Positions 26,161 through 34,954 of a stretch of DNA of 64,000 nucleotides are shown one piece after another. Both the position numbers and the translations under genes were made by a program. How positions within the stretch are numbered: position 1 is the stretch's first letter; each line of letters starts with the position of its first letter. Source of the stretch: Acidobacteriaceae bacterium (lineage in GTDB: Bacteria; Acidobacteriota; Terriglobia; Terriglobales; Acidobacteriaceae); contig CAHJWI010000006.1 of the NCBI GenBank assembly GCA_903642225.1, positions 1-64,000 of the forward strand, written 5' to 3'. The notes below the pieces were generated by a model. That model had not been told where the DNA came from. It did not search any database and saw only the letters and a list, made by a program, of their open reading frames with translations.

Positions 26161-27522
26161 ATGCGCGCTCTTCTCACCGCTTTTTTCGCATGTATCGTCT
26201 GTACCCTCGTTCTCTCAAGCTGCTCTTCGAAGGGTCAAAACAATGCAGCGGCAACTCCGGCAGTAGCAGACATGTGGGTCGTGGCCTGGGGAGCTTCGCC
26301 TGAAAACGCATCAGCCACAGATGCAAATCCAGGCGGAGCTGAGCAAAGCTTCCGCTCCTTCTTTTACCCCACTGTCGCTGGAACAACGGAACGGGTGCGC
26401 TTCAGCAACTACTTCGGTACGGTTCCTGTCACGATCGGAGCTGCACACCTCGCCATTGCCGCGACTCCCCCTGCTGTGGATTCAGCAAAGGATGTCGCTC
26501 TGACCTTTGCCGGAGGGTCCTCCATCGTGATCGCTCCCGGTACGGAGGTCATGTCCGACCCTGTCAACCTCACCTATACCTTTGGGCAGAAACTGGCCGT
26601 TACGGCTTACGTGCAAGGGACCTTTGCGCCGCTGACCCAGCACGACTCCCAGGTGATTACGAACTACGCTTCGGCTGTGAACGCCGGCAACAGCACCCAA
26701 GATTCCGCCGGCATCTCGTTGACCCAACCGAATACAGAGTGGTTCCTCCTAAGCGGGATGGATGTCTACGGACAGTACCAGGGAACCGTGGCGATCTTCG
26801 GCAGCTCGACCATTGACGGTCATGCGTCCAACTACGGCGACACGAACGCCTACCCCGTTGCTCAGGTCCCAGTTCCCGGGCAGGACAACGCCCGAATCTC
26901 TGATGCCCTCGCCCGGACGCTAAACGCTGCTGGTTTTCACCTGGGCGTGTTGAACGCCGGCATTCTCGGTGACGTCGCCGGACCCACCAGCGGCTCAGCG
27001 TCCGGTTCACCCGGCGTCGACCGTATTGGCCGTGACGTTCTCCGTCAGCCCGGTATTAAGACTGTGGTCATTGATCTTGGTCAAGTGGATCTCCGACTAA
27101 ATGCTTGCGGACAAGCCACCGAAGTGGAAGCCTCACTGCAAAACATGGTTGCCCAGGCCTATGCCGCAGGCGTACGGGTGATTTTGGGCACGATCGCACC
27201 TGCCTCTTACTGCACCAACCCCAGCAGCGCCAACTACGGCCCGAATCCCGTGAACAATGGCGGTCCATACGCGGGTGATAGCAATCCTGGTCCAGAGAAC
27301 CCGGGGAACGTTCAACGCCACCTCGTCAACTCGTGGATCAAGACAACGGGCGGCACCCTGCCGGGGGTTGTAGGAGTTGCGGATTCGGAAGCCATGCTCG
27401 CCGATCCCAACCATCCCGATTTCCTACTCCCCTCCCTGAACTCGGGAGACAACTTTCATCTCGATGGCGAGGGTTACAAGGTCAAGTCGCAGGCGATTCC
27501 AACTAACTTACTTTTACCCTAA
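26161..27522 (+). CDS. SGNH/GDSL-type hydrolase, predicted lipoprotein
   Basis: 453-residue exported esterase-like protein. A lipoprotein signal is visible: hydrophobic stretch then LSSC at residues 18-21. Residues 30-200 form a beta-rich domain common before SGNH domains. The hydrolase domain begins with VAIFGSSTIDGHAS near 211-224, where the family block I is normally GDS; here it is GSS with the nucleophile Ser at 216. The block V equivalent DNFHLDGEGY near the C-terminus keeps the Asp and His. It probably deacylates an extracellular ester such as an acetylated glycan. The gene converges with the exported protein at 27615. Confidence 0.8.
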   Translation: MRALLTAFFACIVCTLVLSSCSSKGQNNAAATPAVADMWVVAWGASPENASATDANPGGAEQSFRSFFYPTVAGTTERVRFSNYFGTVPVTIGAAHLAIAATPPAVDSAKDVALTFAGGSSIVIAPGTEVMSDPVNLTYTFGQKLAVTAYVQGTFAPLTQHDSQVITNYASAVNAGNSTQDSAGISLTQPNTEWFLLSGMDVYGQYQGTVAIFGSSTIDGHASNYGDTNAYPVAQVPVPGQDNARISDALARTLNAAGFHLGVLNAGILGDVAGPTSGSASGSPGVDRIGRDVLRQPGIKTVVIDLGQVDLRLNACGQATEVEASLQNMVAQAYAAGVRVILGTIAPASYCTNPSSANYGPNPVNNGGPYAGDSNPGPENPGNVQRHLVNSWIKTTGGTLPGVVGVADSEAMLADPNHPDFLLPSLNSGDNFHLDGEGYKVKSQAIPTNLLLP

Positions 27523-27614
27523 CGGCAAAACTATCTCACGCCGTTACTTCGGGACTTGGCTGTTGAAAGGTGGATTGCTGGCCCTGAGCTTGCCGCGCGC
27601 GCCTGGTGCCCTAA

Positions 27615-28481
27615 TTACTTGGGTTTCTCTATATCCTTCGTCGACTCGTCCGTAATGTCCTTGCCGTTTACGATAATGCGCGCACTCGACCGGTACTGTT
27701 TGTAGTCCGTGTACTTCACAACTGATTTAATGTGTACGTCCTGCCCTGCCGATCCGTTGCCGGCGGCAAAGTGCAGCGTTCCTTCCGCTTTCGTATACGT
27801 CGGAAACCAGTATTTCCCGTCCACCTGCTCATAGTAGGTGGTAAACGGTGGTGACAGGTTTTCATGCCCACTCCGTACGTCGTCCGGTACCGACTTACCA
27901 CTCACCAGCACTATTTGTAAGTCCTGCTGATCCACCCACACCTTGCCCTTGTAATACCTCTTGTTCTTCTCCATAACCTTCGGCGCAACGTCGAACACAT
28001 ACGTCTCCAGCTCGTCGATCTTCTGCTTTCCCATGTAGGTCACGTCGTACAACGGCAGCTCCGGCGCGGTCAGGATAAACGGCAGCCGGTGCTCAATATC
28101 TTCCATATCCTGCTGTGTCAGGATTACGCGCTCAATCGTATTCGCCGGCGCAAAAATCACGTTTTCGGTCCGCCGGTTATCGCGTGTGAACCCAATGTCC
28201 GATACCTGCTGGTACTCCCCATCCGGCTTGTTGTTGTCATCGTTGATGGTCTGCATCTTCACGCTTTGCCGAAAGATGTAGTTGTCCCGCGCCTTTGCAA
28301 ACGCGCTCTCCTTCTGCCCCATCGCCTGCACAATCTCATCCACGGACTTGTTCGCTGGCTGTGACGTATCCAGCTTTCCAAAGCCTTCCTGCGCCGCCGC
28401 CGTTCCCAGGCCGCCTGTCATCCAGGCGCCTGTCGCCAAAGCCCCCACCAGCACCGCACCCGTCCATCCCGTTCTTCGCAT
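27615..28481 (-). CDS. Exported protein of unknown function, LolA/LppX-like fold possible
   Basis: 288 residues with a signal peptide ending near GLGTAAAQ. The mature part has many beta strands with alternating Tyr/Val/Lys pattern (YNYIFRQSVKMQ-like, RYYKGKVWVDQQDLQIVLVSGK, YWFPTYTKAEGTLHF), which recalls outer-membrane lipoprotein-sorting proteins that shield a lipid, but no signature proves this. Start 28481 is chosen because GGGAG lies five bases upstream; a GTG seven codons earlier is possible. It is a single gene. Confidence 0.65.
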   Translation of the reverse strand: MRRTGWTGAVLVGALATGAWMTGGLGTAAAQEGFGKLDTSQPANKSVDEIVQAMGQKESAFAKARDNYIFRQSVKMQTINDDNNKPDGEYQQVSDIGFTRDNRRTENVIFAPANTIERVILTQQDMEDIEHRLPFILTAPELPLYDVTYMGKQKIDELETYVFDVAPKVMEKNKRYYKGKVWVDQQDLQIVLVSGKSVPDDVRSGHENLSPPFTTYYEQVDGKYWFPTYTKAEGTLHFAAGNGSAGQDVHIKSVVKYTDYKQYRSSARIIVNGKDITDESTKDIEKPK

Positions 28482-28596
28482 CGTTCTCCCACTCCGGCGC
28501 ACCGCCGCGCATCACTCTCTCACGTTAGACGACGGCCCCCACCCATCGACTGCACCCCGGTCCGTGTGCACGGAACATCTTCGACGTCGAGAACCC

Positions 28597-28700
28597 GGGT
28601 GCCCATTCTTTGGCGCTCCAACACCTTTGATCAGCAACGCATCTGAGCGCGAAAGGCAGGGTTCAGCGCGCAGCGCACATTCCAGCGCGGCTCGACCCAG
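28597..28700 (+). repeat. Dispersed repeat, full copy 2
   Basis: Starts GGGTGCCCATTCTTT, then GGCGCTCCAACACC, and ends GGCTCGACCC, matching the copy at 23734-23840 across about 105 bases. The arms CTTTGGCGCTC and GAGCGCGAAAG pair with mismatches. It sits 29 bases before recX, again just upstream of a plus-strand gene. Confidence 0.7.
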
Positions 28701-28729
28701 CACGTCCTTCAGAAGTGAAACAATCCCTC

Positions 28730-29281
28730 ATGGCCTTCGGTCGACCCAAGCGCGCACGCGAGCCCCTCGACGAAGCCCAGCTTCTCGACTACGCGGCAAA
28801 GTCCCTCGGTGCCCGCATGCAGTCCGAGCGCGATCTCCGCCGCAAGCTCCTCGACCGCGCCGAGCCGGGTCCCGCCGGCATTGAAGCTGCGAACAACGTC
28901 CTCGCAAAATTGAAGGAGCTTAACTACATCTCCGACGAACGCTTTGCCGCCGACTTCACCAAACTCCGCCAGGAGAACCGCGTCTTCGGCCGCCGCCGCG
29001 TTCAGCAGGACCTGCAGCAAAAAGGCGTCGCAAGCGAACTCATCGCCACCACCCTCGCCACCGCCTACGACGACCTGGACGAAGCCGCCCTCGTCCGCCA
29101 GCACATCGAGCGCAAGCGCCTCAAGCCACCCACCGACGACAAATCCACCGCCCGCATTCTGCGCCGCCTAACCGCCGCCGGTTTCGGCAGCAAGGCCATC
29201 TTCAAGGTCCTCCGCGAACTCCGCACCGGCGAAGTCACCGAGACCCTCGACAACGCCGAGGCGTCCAGCGCCGAAGAATAA
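28730..29281 (+). CDS. recX: Regulatory protein RecX
   Basis: 183-residue all-helical protein that binds RecA filaments and inhibits recombinase activity. Repeated three-helix units are visible, including the family's first motif ALDYAAKSLGARMQSERDLRRKLLDR and the second LKELNYISDERFAADFTKLRQENRVFGRRRVQQDLQQKGV. The C-terminal repeat (IARRLTAAGFGSKAIFKVL-like) is present. The ATG at 28730 is preferred over GTG at 28715. recA is not adjacent, unlike in many bacteria. The dispersed repeat lies just upstream. Confidence 0.88.
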   Translation: MAFGRPKRAREPLDEAQLLDYAAKSLGARMQSERDLRRKLLDRAEPGPAGIEAANNVLAKLKELNYISDERFAADFTKLRQENRVFGRRRVQQDLQQKGVASELIATTLATAYDDLDEAALVRQHIERKRLKPPTDDKSTARILRRLTAAGFGSKAIFKVLRELRTGEVTETLDNAEASSAEE

Positions 29282-29411
29282 AGTGGCAGCACCAAACCGT
29301 GTGCAACCCCATCCAAATCATTCTCAACACGGAACTTAGTCCATTCCGCCCAATAAACGCAGGACCTCCACACCCCGTTCCAGCAGAATCACGAATTTAG
29401 ACTTGGCAGGG

Positions 29412-29427
29412 GGAGGGGTACCCCTCC
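29412..29427. promoter_or_regulatory. Perfect 16-bp palindrome overlapping the ribosome-binding region
   Basis: GGAGGGGTACCCCTCC is a perfect palindrome whose left half contains GGAGG, the best Shine-Dalgarno sequence near the GTG start at 29442. In mRNA the site could be sequestered in a hairpin, or the DNA could be an operator. Flanking GCAGG and CCTGC allow a slightly longer alternative stem. Confidence 0.45.
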
Positions 29428-29441
29428 TGCATCCAACACCA

Positions 29442-30323
29442 GTGTCTCCCTCCACCATCATCGCCATCGATTGGTCCGGTCGAGTCGACGCCGCAGGCCA
29501 GCGTCGCCACATCGTCGCCGCCACCTGGCGCAACGGCAGGGTACGTGTAGAGTCCGGTCGCACGCGCGACGAAGTTGCCGCCTGGCTCCTCGCCACCGCA
29601 CAACAGGATCCCAGCCTGGTCGTAGGCTTCGACTTCTGCTTCAGCTACCCCGAATGGTTCGTCCACGAAACCGGCGCCACCTCCGCCGCCGATTTCTGGC
29701 AGATCGTCGCCGACCAGGGCGAAGCCTGGCTCCACCGCGAGAGTCTCGACCGCCGATTCTGGGGCAAACCCCACAAACGCCCCGCCGAGTTCAGCGGCAC
29801 CAACATCCACCGCATGCTCCGCTCCACCGACATTGATTGCAAGCTCATTGCTCACATCTCCGACGAGGAGCGAGCCCTCCGCGTGAAGGGCATCACTCCA
29901 AAATCTGTCTTCCAGATTGGCGGCTCCGGCTCTGTCGGCACAGCCAGCCTCCGCGGCATGCCCCTGCTGCTGAAACTGAGGGAAGCGGGCTTCCGCATCT
30001 GGCCTTTTGACCAACCCGAACCCAACCGTCCGCTAGTCGTTGAAATGTATACCCGCCTTAACACCGGCCCCGTCCACAAGTCCAACCCCGTTGCGCGCGC
30101 AGCCTACCTGCAGCGCAAGCGCGCCGAAGACCCAGCCTACAAAAGCCTTACCCGCGCTGCGCTTGCCCCCGCCCTCGCCGGCGAAGACGCCTTCGACGCC
30201 CTCATCAGTTGCATGGTTATGACCTCCCACCGCGACACCTTTTACACCCTTCCACAACCCCGCGACCCCAGAGCAAAGCTCGAAGGCTGGACCTGGGCTG
30301 CGGACGCCGCAGAAGCCTGCTGA
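29442..30323 (+). CDS. DUF429-like nuclease-fold protein of unknown function
   Basis: 293-residue protein resembling the DUF429 family (RNase H-like fold). It has an early IIAIDWSGRVDAAG strand with Asp, a second acidic strand GFDFCFSYPEWF, and later SVFQIGGSGSVGTASLRGMPLLLKL and GEDAFDALISCMVM, corresponding to the family's DAxDAxxCA end motif. These acidic residues suggest metal-dependent nucleic-acid chemistry, but no activity is established. No ATG fits, so GTG at 29442 is chosen; an upstream ATG at 29403 would put the palindrome inside the gene. It is followed by a zinc-ribbon membrane protein about 95 bases later. Confidence 0.7.
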   Translation: MSPSTIIAIDWSGRVDAAGQRRHIVAATWRNGRVRVESGRTRDEVAAWLLATAQQDPSLVVGFDFCFSYPEWFVHETGATSAADFWQIVADQGEAWLHRESLDRRFWGKPHKRPAEFSGTNIHRMLRSTDIDCKLIAHISDEERALRVKGITPKSVFQIGGSGSVGTASLRGMPLLLKLREAGFRIWPFDQPEPNRPLVVEMYTRLNTGPVHKSNPVARAAYLQRKRAEDPAYKSLTRAALAPALAGEDAFDALISCMVMTSHRDTFYTLPQPRDPRAKLEGWTWAADAAEAC

Positions 30324-30419
30324 AGCTGAGCCGCGTATTTTTGCTGACCATCAAGAAACCAGATCCCATTGCTGCGCGCATCGCACTACGGACACCAGCA
30401 ATCAACGGAGCACGCAAGC

Positions 30420-31505
30420 ATGACCAAGGGACTTCGCCTTTCTGAAAAATGGTTCCAGCGCGGTCTCTGGCTCATCGCCGTTATCTTCGCCGCCTTCCTC
30501 ATCGGTCTCGGCTCGCTCGTCGTCGGCGATCTGCCTAAGGTGGAGAAGCCGGTAGACGCGGAAGCCTTTATGGACCAGTCCCGGCTACAACCGGAGCGCG
30601 CCGCCATCAAGGCCGACGACGACAGGCTTTCCGCCATCAACGACGCGCGCCAGCGTCAGAACGATGCCGTTCGCCGCGCTCAGGCCGCCACCCAAAGCGA
30701 AAAGGAAAGCTTCGACACCTGGATCGCGACCCGCTCAGCGACACAGCAGAGCAGCCAAAATCCCGAAGTTCTGGCGCGCACCCACAAGTTGGAAGAACTG
30801 CAGAACGCGCAGCGCGAAGAGGAAAAGAAAGTCGAGGTGCTGGATAGTCAGCAGACCGACATCGAGCAGGACAAAGCCGCCCATGACAAGGTCCGCCAGC
30901 AGATGGAGGATGCCGGCCAGGGCGGCTACAACAAGGCCGTCCAGCACATGGAGTTGCGCGTCTTCGCCCTGCGCCTGCTGCTCACCCTTCCTCTGCTCGC
31001 CCTCGCCGTCTGGCTATTTCTCAAGCGCCGCAAAGGCCCGCGCTGGCCCTTTGTGTGGGGCTTCATCTTCTTCGCCCTGTTTACCTTCTTCTTTGAGCTT
31101 GTACCCTACCTGCCCAGCTACGGTGGCTACTTCCGCTACCTCGTCGGTCTCGGCCTGACCGTGTGGGGCGGCAACTACGCCATCAGCGCCCTGCGCAAAT
31201 ACCTTGAAAAGCAAAAGGCCGAAGAGCAGAAGCCGGAGGCCGAACGCCGCCAGGAGCTCGGCTACGAGCAGGCCCAGATGCGTCTCGCACGTCACATCTG
31301 CCCTGCCTGCGAACGCCCGCTCGATACGGCCGACCTCACGAACAACTTCTGTATGAACTGCGGCCTGCTCGTCTATGAGAACTGCCCGCGCTGCACCACA
31401 CGCCAAACCACCTTCAGCAACTTCTGCTGCGCCTGTGGCCTGCAAAAGCACACCGCCCCACCTGAAGAGACACAGCCGCCTGCGCCGCTCAGCACAGCTG
31501 TGTAA
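30420..31505 (+). CDS. Membrane protein with coiled coil and C-terminal zinc ribbons
   Basis: 361 residues, not assigned to a known function. Order of elements: a transmembrane helix at about 15-37, an acidic/Gln-rich helical coiled coil at about 60-180 predicted outside the cytoplasm, two or three further transmembrane helices at about 190-285, a charged linker (KYLEKQKAEEQKPEAERRQE), then four CxxC knuckles (CPAC, CMNC, CPRC, CCAC) in residues 298-350 making two zinc ribbons, and a proline-rich tail. The ribbons would be cytoplasmic. The start MTKGLRLSEKW at 30420 fits the membrane topology. It is followed after 20 bases by the broken phosphatidyltransferase. Confidence 0.7.
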   Translation: MTKGLRLSEKWFQRGLWLIAVIFAAFLIGLGSLVVGDLPKVEKPVDAEAFMDQSRLQPERAAIKADDDRLSAINDARQRQNDAVRRAQAATQSEKESFDTWIATRSATQQSSQNPEVLARTHKLEELQNAQREEEKKVEVLDSQQTDIEQDKAAHDKVRQQMEDAGQGGYNKAVQHMELRVFALRLLLTLPLLALAVWLFLKRRKGPRWPFVWGFIFFALFTFFFELVPYLPSYGGYFRYLVGLGLTVWGGNYAISALRKYLEKQKAEEQKPEAERRQELGYEQAQMRLARHICPACERPLDTADLTNNFCMNCGLLVYENCPRCTTRQTTFSNFCCACGLQKHTAPPEETQPPAPLSTAV

Positions 31506-31525
31506 GCAACGCGTAAGCTGCTACA

Positions 31526-32106
31526 GTGCGTGCCTTGCCGTGGTCTCTCGTCATTCTGCGCCTGCTCCTCGCTCCCGCCGTCGTTGTGGTGTCCGGCTCT
31601 GGCGCGGCAGGGATGTGGCTCGCCGTGATTGTGTTCGCGGCACTGCTTCCGACATCTACGACGGCGTGCTTGCGCGGCGCTACAACGTGGACACGCCGTC
31701 AATCCGGCTCGCGGACTCCATGGTCGATACGGTGTTCTACCTGGGTGTTCTCTGGGCTCTATGGCGTCGGGCTCCCGGCGTTCTCCTGCGGTACTGGCCC
31801 TTGCTTGCGCTCCTGCTCGTGCTCGAGGTCGTCCGTCACTTGTACGATTTGCTCAAGTTCGGCAAGGCGGCCAGCTATCACTCCTACCTTGCAAAGCTTT
31901 GGGGCTTTGTCATGGCGCTGTCCGTCATGGGCGTGCTTGCGTGGGGCAGACTCGGCGGTCTGCTGGTAGCCTCGATGATTTTGGGTGTGTGCAGCAACCT
32001 TGAAGGTTTGGCGTTTTCAATCCTGCTACCGGCTTGGCACAACGACGTGAAGACCCTGCGGCACGCTCTTATACTTCGGCGCCAGATGATCGGTCCGCCT
32101 GCCTGA
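31526..32106 (+). pseudogene. CDP-alcohol phosphatidyltransferase, single-base frameshift
   Basis: The family is recognised from two frames that must be joined. From the GTG at 31526 the reading MRALPWSLVILRLLLAPAVVVV gives the first helix; within about 31643-31650 the family continues only in the other frame as SDIYDGVLARR...RLADSMVDT. That segment carries the CDP-alcohol motif DxxDGxxAR...D...D, except that the usual Gly before the third Asp is Ile. The whole span is 581 bases, one short of 194 codons, as expected for a single missing base. No slippery heptamer is present. Intact, it would be a 193-residue membrane enzyme making a phospholipid head group. It is either a recent pseudogene or a sequencing error. 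Confidence 0.75.
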
Positions 32107-32136
32107 TCAGACCCGCACTGCTATCCTCAAAGGGCT

Positions 32137-34947
32137 ATGATTTACCGCACCGGAAACCAGATTCGTGAAGATTTTCTGCGCTTTTTCGAGGACAAGTCGC
32201 ACCGTCGCGTGCACTCCTCCTCGCTTGTGCCGCACAACGACCCAACGCTGCTGTTCACCAACGCCGGCATGAACCAATTCAAGGACGTGTTCCTCGGCGC
32301 CGACCAGCGCAGCTATGTCCGCGCCACCAGCTCGCAAAAGTGCGTCCGCGCCGGCGGCAAGCACAACGACCTCGAAAACGTCGGCTTCACCCGCCGCCAC
32401 CACACCTTCTTCGAGATGCTCGGCAACTTCAGCTTCGGCGACTACTTCAAGGCCGACGCCATCGCTTACGCGTGGGAGCTGCTCACCAGCGACAAGTGGT
32501 TCGGCATCCCCGCGAACCGGCTCTACGTCACTATCTATGAAGGCGATGCGCAAGTGCCACGCGACGACGAAGCCGAGCAGTTCTGGCTCAAGGTCGGCGT
32601 GCCGCAGGACCGCATCTTCGCCCTAGGCAAAGACAACTTTTGGCAAATGGGAGAAACCGGCCCTTGCGGCCCAAGCTCCGAAATCTTCTACGACCTCGGT
32701 ATCGAAGCCAGTGAATCCGATGAAGACAAACCCTTCCTGCAAGACGACCAGCGCTATGTCGAGGTCTGGAACCTCGTCTTCATGCAGTTCGACCGCGCCA
32801 GCTCCGGCGAACTAACACCACTACCAAAGCCTTCTATTGACACCGGCATGGGCCTCGAGCGCATCTCCTGCGTCTTACAAGGCAAGTTATCGAATTACCA
32901 AAGCGACCTATTCACGCCACTTATCGCGAAGGCCGCTGAACTTACAAACTTCACGGCGGCGAGCGCCGACGAGGCCGCCATCTCCGACACGAAGGGCGCA
33001 GCCTCCCTCCGCATCATCGCCGACCACGCCCGCGCCGCCACCTTCCTCATCGCCGACGGCGTCAACCCCGCCAACGAAGGCCGCGGCTACGTCCTGCGAA
33101 AAATCCTGCGCCGCGGCATCCGCCATGGCCGCCTCCTCGGCCAGGACCAGCCCTTCATGCACCAAATGGTCTACGCCGTCCGCGACGAGATGCAGGCCGC
33201 CTACCCCGAACTCAACGAAGCCGCGGAGGGTGTCGCAAAGACAGTGCTGCAGGAAGAGCAGCAGTTTGCGCGTGTCATCAGGCAGGGTTCTGACCTATTC
33301 CAAAACCTACTTCAAGGCAAAATCGAGGCGGCTTACCCGAAAGAGTGGGTGACTGATGCAGTAAGTGGGAATCTAGCTGAGAAAGGACGCGAGCTCTCCA
33401 CATATACCTACAAGACGTACATATCCAACCTCGAGAAAACACCGGTTTCAGGCCAAGAGTCTTTCCATCTCTATCAAACTTTTGGCTTGCCGCTAGACTT
33501 CATGATGGATGCTGCACGAGATGCGGGCATCGCTCTCGACCTACCCGGCTTCGAAGCCGCCAAAGAAGAAGAACAAGCCCGAGCCCGAGCCTCATGGAAA
33601 GGCGGCTCGCAAAAGTCCGCCAGCCCGGTCTACACCGCCCTCCCCAAGACCGACTTCGAAGGCTACACCGCCCTGCGCACCGAAGGCGCAAAGGTCCTCG
33701 CACTGGTCAAGGACGGCCTTGGCGTCAACGAACTGAAACCCGGCGAGCAGGGCGAAGCCGTGCTCGATCACACCACCTTTTACGCTGACTCCGGCGGGCA
33801 GGTCGGCGACACCGGCTGGCTCTACACCCCCGACGGCACACACGTTGTCGCCGATGTCAGCGGCGCGACCAAGCCCGTGCAGGGCGTCTTCGCCCACCGC
33901 ATTACCGCCCGCGAGACCATCGCCGTCAGCGATACCGTCAGCACCGTGGTCGACGGCACCGAACGCCGCAGCACCATGCGCAACCACACCGGAACACACC
34001 TCATCCATGCCGCCCTGCGCGAGGTCCTGGGCACCCACGTCAAGCAGGCTGGCTCGCTGGTCAACCGCGCGCGCCTTCGCTTCGATTTCTCCCATTTCGC
34101 CGGCGTCGCGCCAGAAGAGCTGCAGGAAGTCGAGGACATCGTCAACCGCGAAATCCTCTCCAACACAAAGGTAGAGACCTTCGTCGACGTCCCCATCGAC
34201 ACTGCCATCAACGACTTCCACGCCACCGCTCTCTTCGGCGAAAAGTACGGCGACAAGGTCCGCGTCGTCAAAATCGGCAGCTTCTCCACCGAGCTCTGCG
34301 GCGGCATCCACACCAGCGCCACCGGCGAAATCGGCCTGCTTAAGCTCACCGGCGAGTCTTCCGTCTCCTCCGGCATCCGCCGCTTGGAGGCCGTGACCGG
34401 TACCGGCTCTCTGCAAGAGTTCCGCCGCGACGCCTCGGTCGCACGCGTCGTCTCGACCCTCATCGGCGGCACCTCTGACTCACCGGCCGCCGCCCTCCAA
34501 ACCCGCCTTTCGCAGCAGGACGAAGAACTCAAAAAACTCCGCCGCGAGCTCGACGGGGCACGCATGAAAGCTGCCACTGCCTCCACCGCGAACGCAGACG
34601 CCGAAGCGGTCGAAATCAAGGGCATCAAGGTCCTCGCCCAACGCGTTCAGGGCCTCGACAAGTCCCAGCTCCGCAACCTCGTCGACCAGCTGCGCACGAA
34701 GCTCGGCAGCGGCGTCGTCGTCCTTGGCGCGCCGACCGAAGACGGCAAGGTCACGCTCATCGCCGGCGTCACCAAGGACCTCACGAATCGCATCCAGGCC
34801 GGCAGACTTGTGGGCGCACTTGCCGCAAAGGTCGGCGGCAAAGGTGGCGGCCGGCCAGACCTCGCCGAAGCCGGCGGCAACGACCCCAGTCAGCTCGATG
34901 CTGCACTCGCCTCCGCACCACAAGCCATCAGCGACCTGTTGAGCTAG
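32137..34947 (+). CDS. alaS: Alanine--tRNA ligase
   Basis: 936-residue alanyl-tRNA synthetase (usual length about 875). The class II catalytic core opens with [42 protein letters not shown]. The editing domain has [11 protein letters not shown] and CGGIHTS, the zinc-binding set that hydrolyses mischarged Ser/Gly-tRNA. The C-terminal DHHA1-type domain ([12 protein letters not shown]) is present. About residues 384-445 hold a stretch with unusual codons and poor resemblance to the family (see findings). The ATG at 32137 follows AAAGGG. SIMPL-domain gene follows seven bases after the stop, so the two are probably one transcript. Confidence 0.96.
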   Translation: MIYRTGNQIREDFLRFFEDKSHRRVHSSSLVPHNDPTLLFTNAGMNQFKDVFLGADQRSYVRATSSQKCVRAGGKHNDLENVGFTRRHHTFFEMLGNFSFGDYFKADAIAYAWELLTSDKWFGIPANRLYVTIYEGDAQVPRDDEAEQFWLKVGVPQDRIFALGKDNFWQMGETGPCGPSSEIFYDLGIEASESDEDKPFLQDDQRYVEVWNLVFMQFDRASSGELTPLPKPSIDTGMGLERISCVLQGKLSNYQSDLFTPLIAKAAELTNFTAASADEAAISDTKGAASLRIIADHARAATFLIADGVNPANEGRGYVLRKILRRGIRHGRLLGQDQPFMHQMVYAVRDEMQAAYPELNEAAEGVAKTVLQEEQQFARVIRQGSDLFQNLLQGKIEAAYPKEWVTDAVSGNLAEKGRELSTYTYKTYISNLEKTPVSGQESFHLYQTFGLPLDFMMDAARDAGIALDLPGFEAAKEEEQARARASWKGGSQKSASPVYTALPKTDFEGYTALRTEGAKVLALVKDGLGVNELKPGEQGEAVLDHTTFYADSGGQVGDTGWLYTPDGTHVVADVSGATKPVQGVFAHRITARETIAVSDTVSTVVDGTERRSTMRNHTGTHLIHAALREVLGTHVKQAGSLVNRARLRFDFSHFAGVAPEELQEVEDIVNREILSNTKVETFVDVPIDTAINDFHATALFGEKYGDKVRVVKIGSFSTELCGGIHTSATGEIGLLKLTGESSVSSGIRRLEAVTGTGSLQEFRRDASVARVVSTLIGGTSDSPAAALQTRLSQQDEELKKLRRELDGARMKAATASTANADAEAVEIKGIKVLAQRVQGLDKSQLRNLVDQLRTKLGSGVVVLGAPTEDGKVTLIAGVTKDLTNRIQAGRLVGALAAKVGGKGGGRPDLAEAGGNDPSQLDAALASAPQAISDLLS

Positions 34948-34954
34948 GGGATTT

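Noticed and set aside
32107-32136. T-box or other aminoacyl-tRNA leader before alaS (and likewise before aspS and hisS)
   Set aside because: Leaders are too short or lack the specifier and antiterminator sequences.
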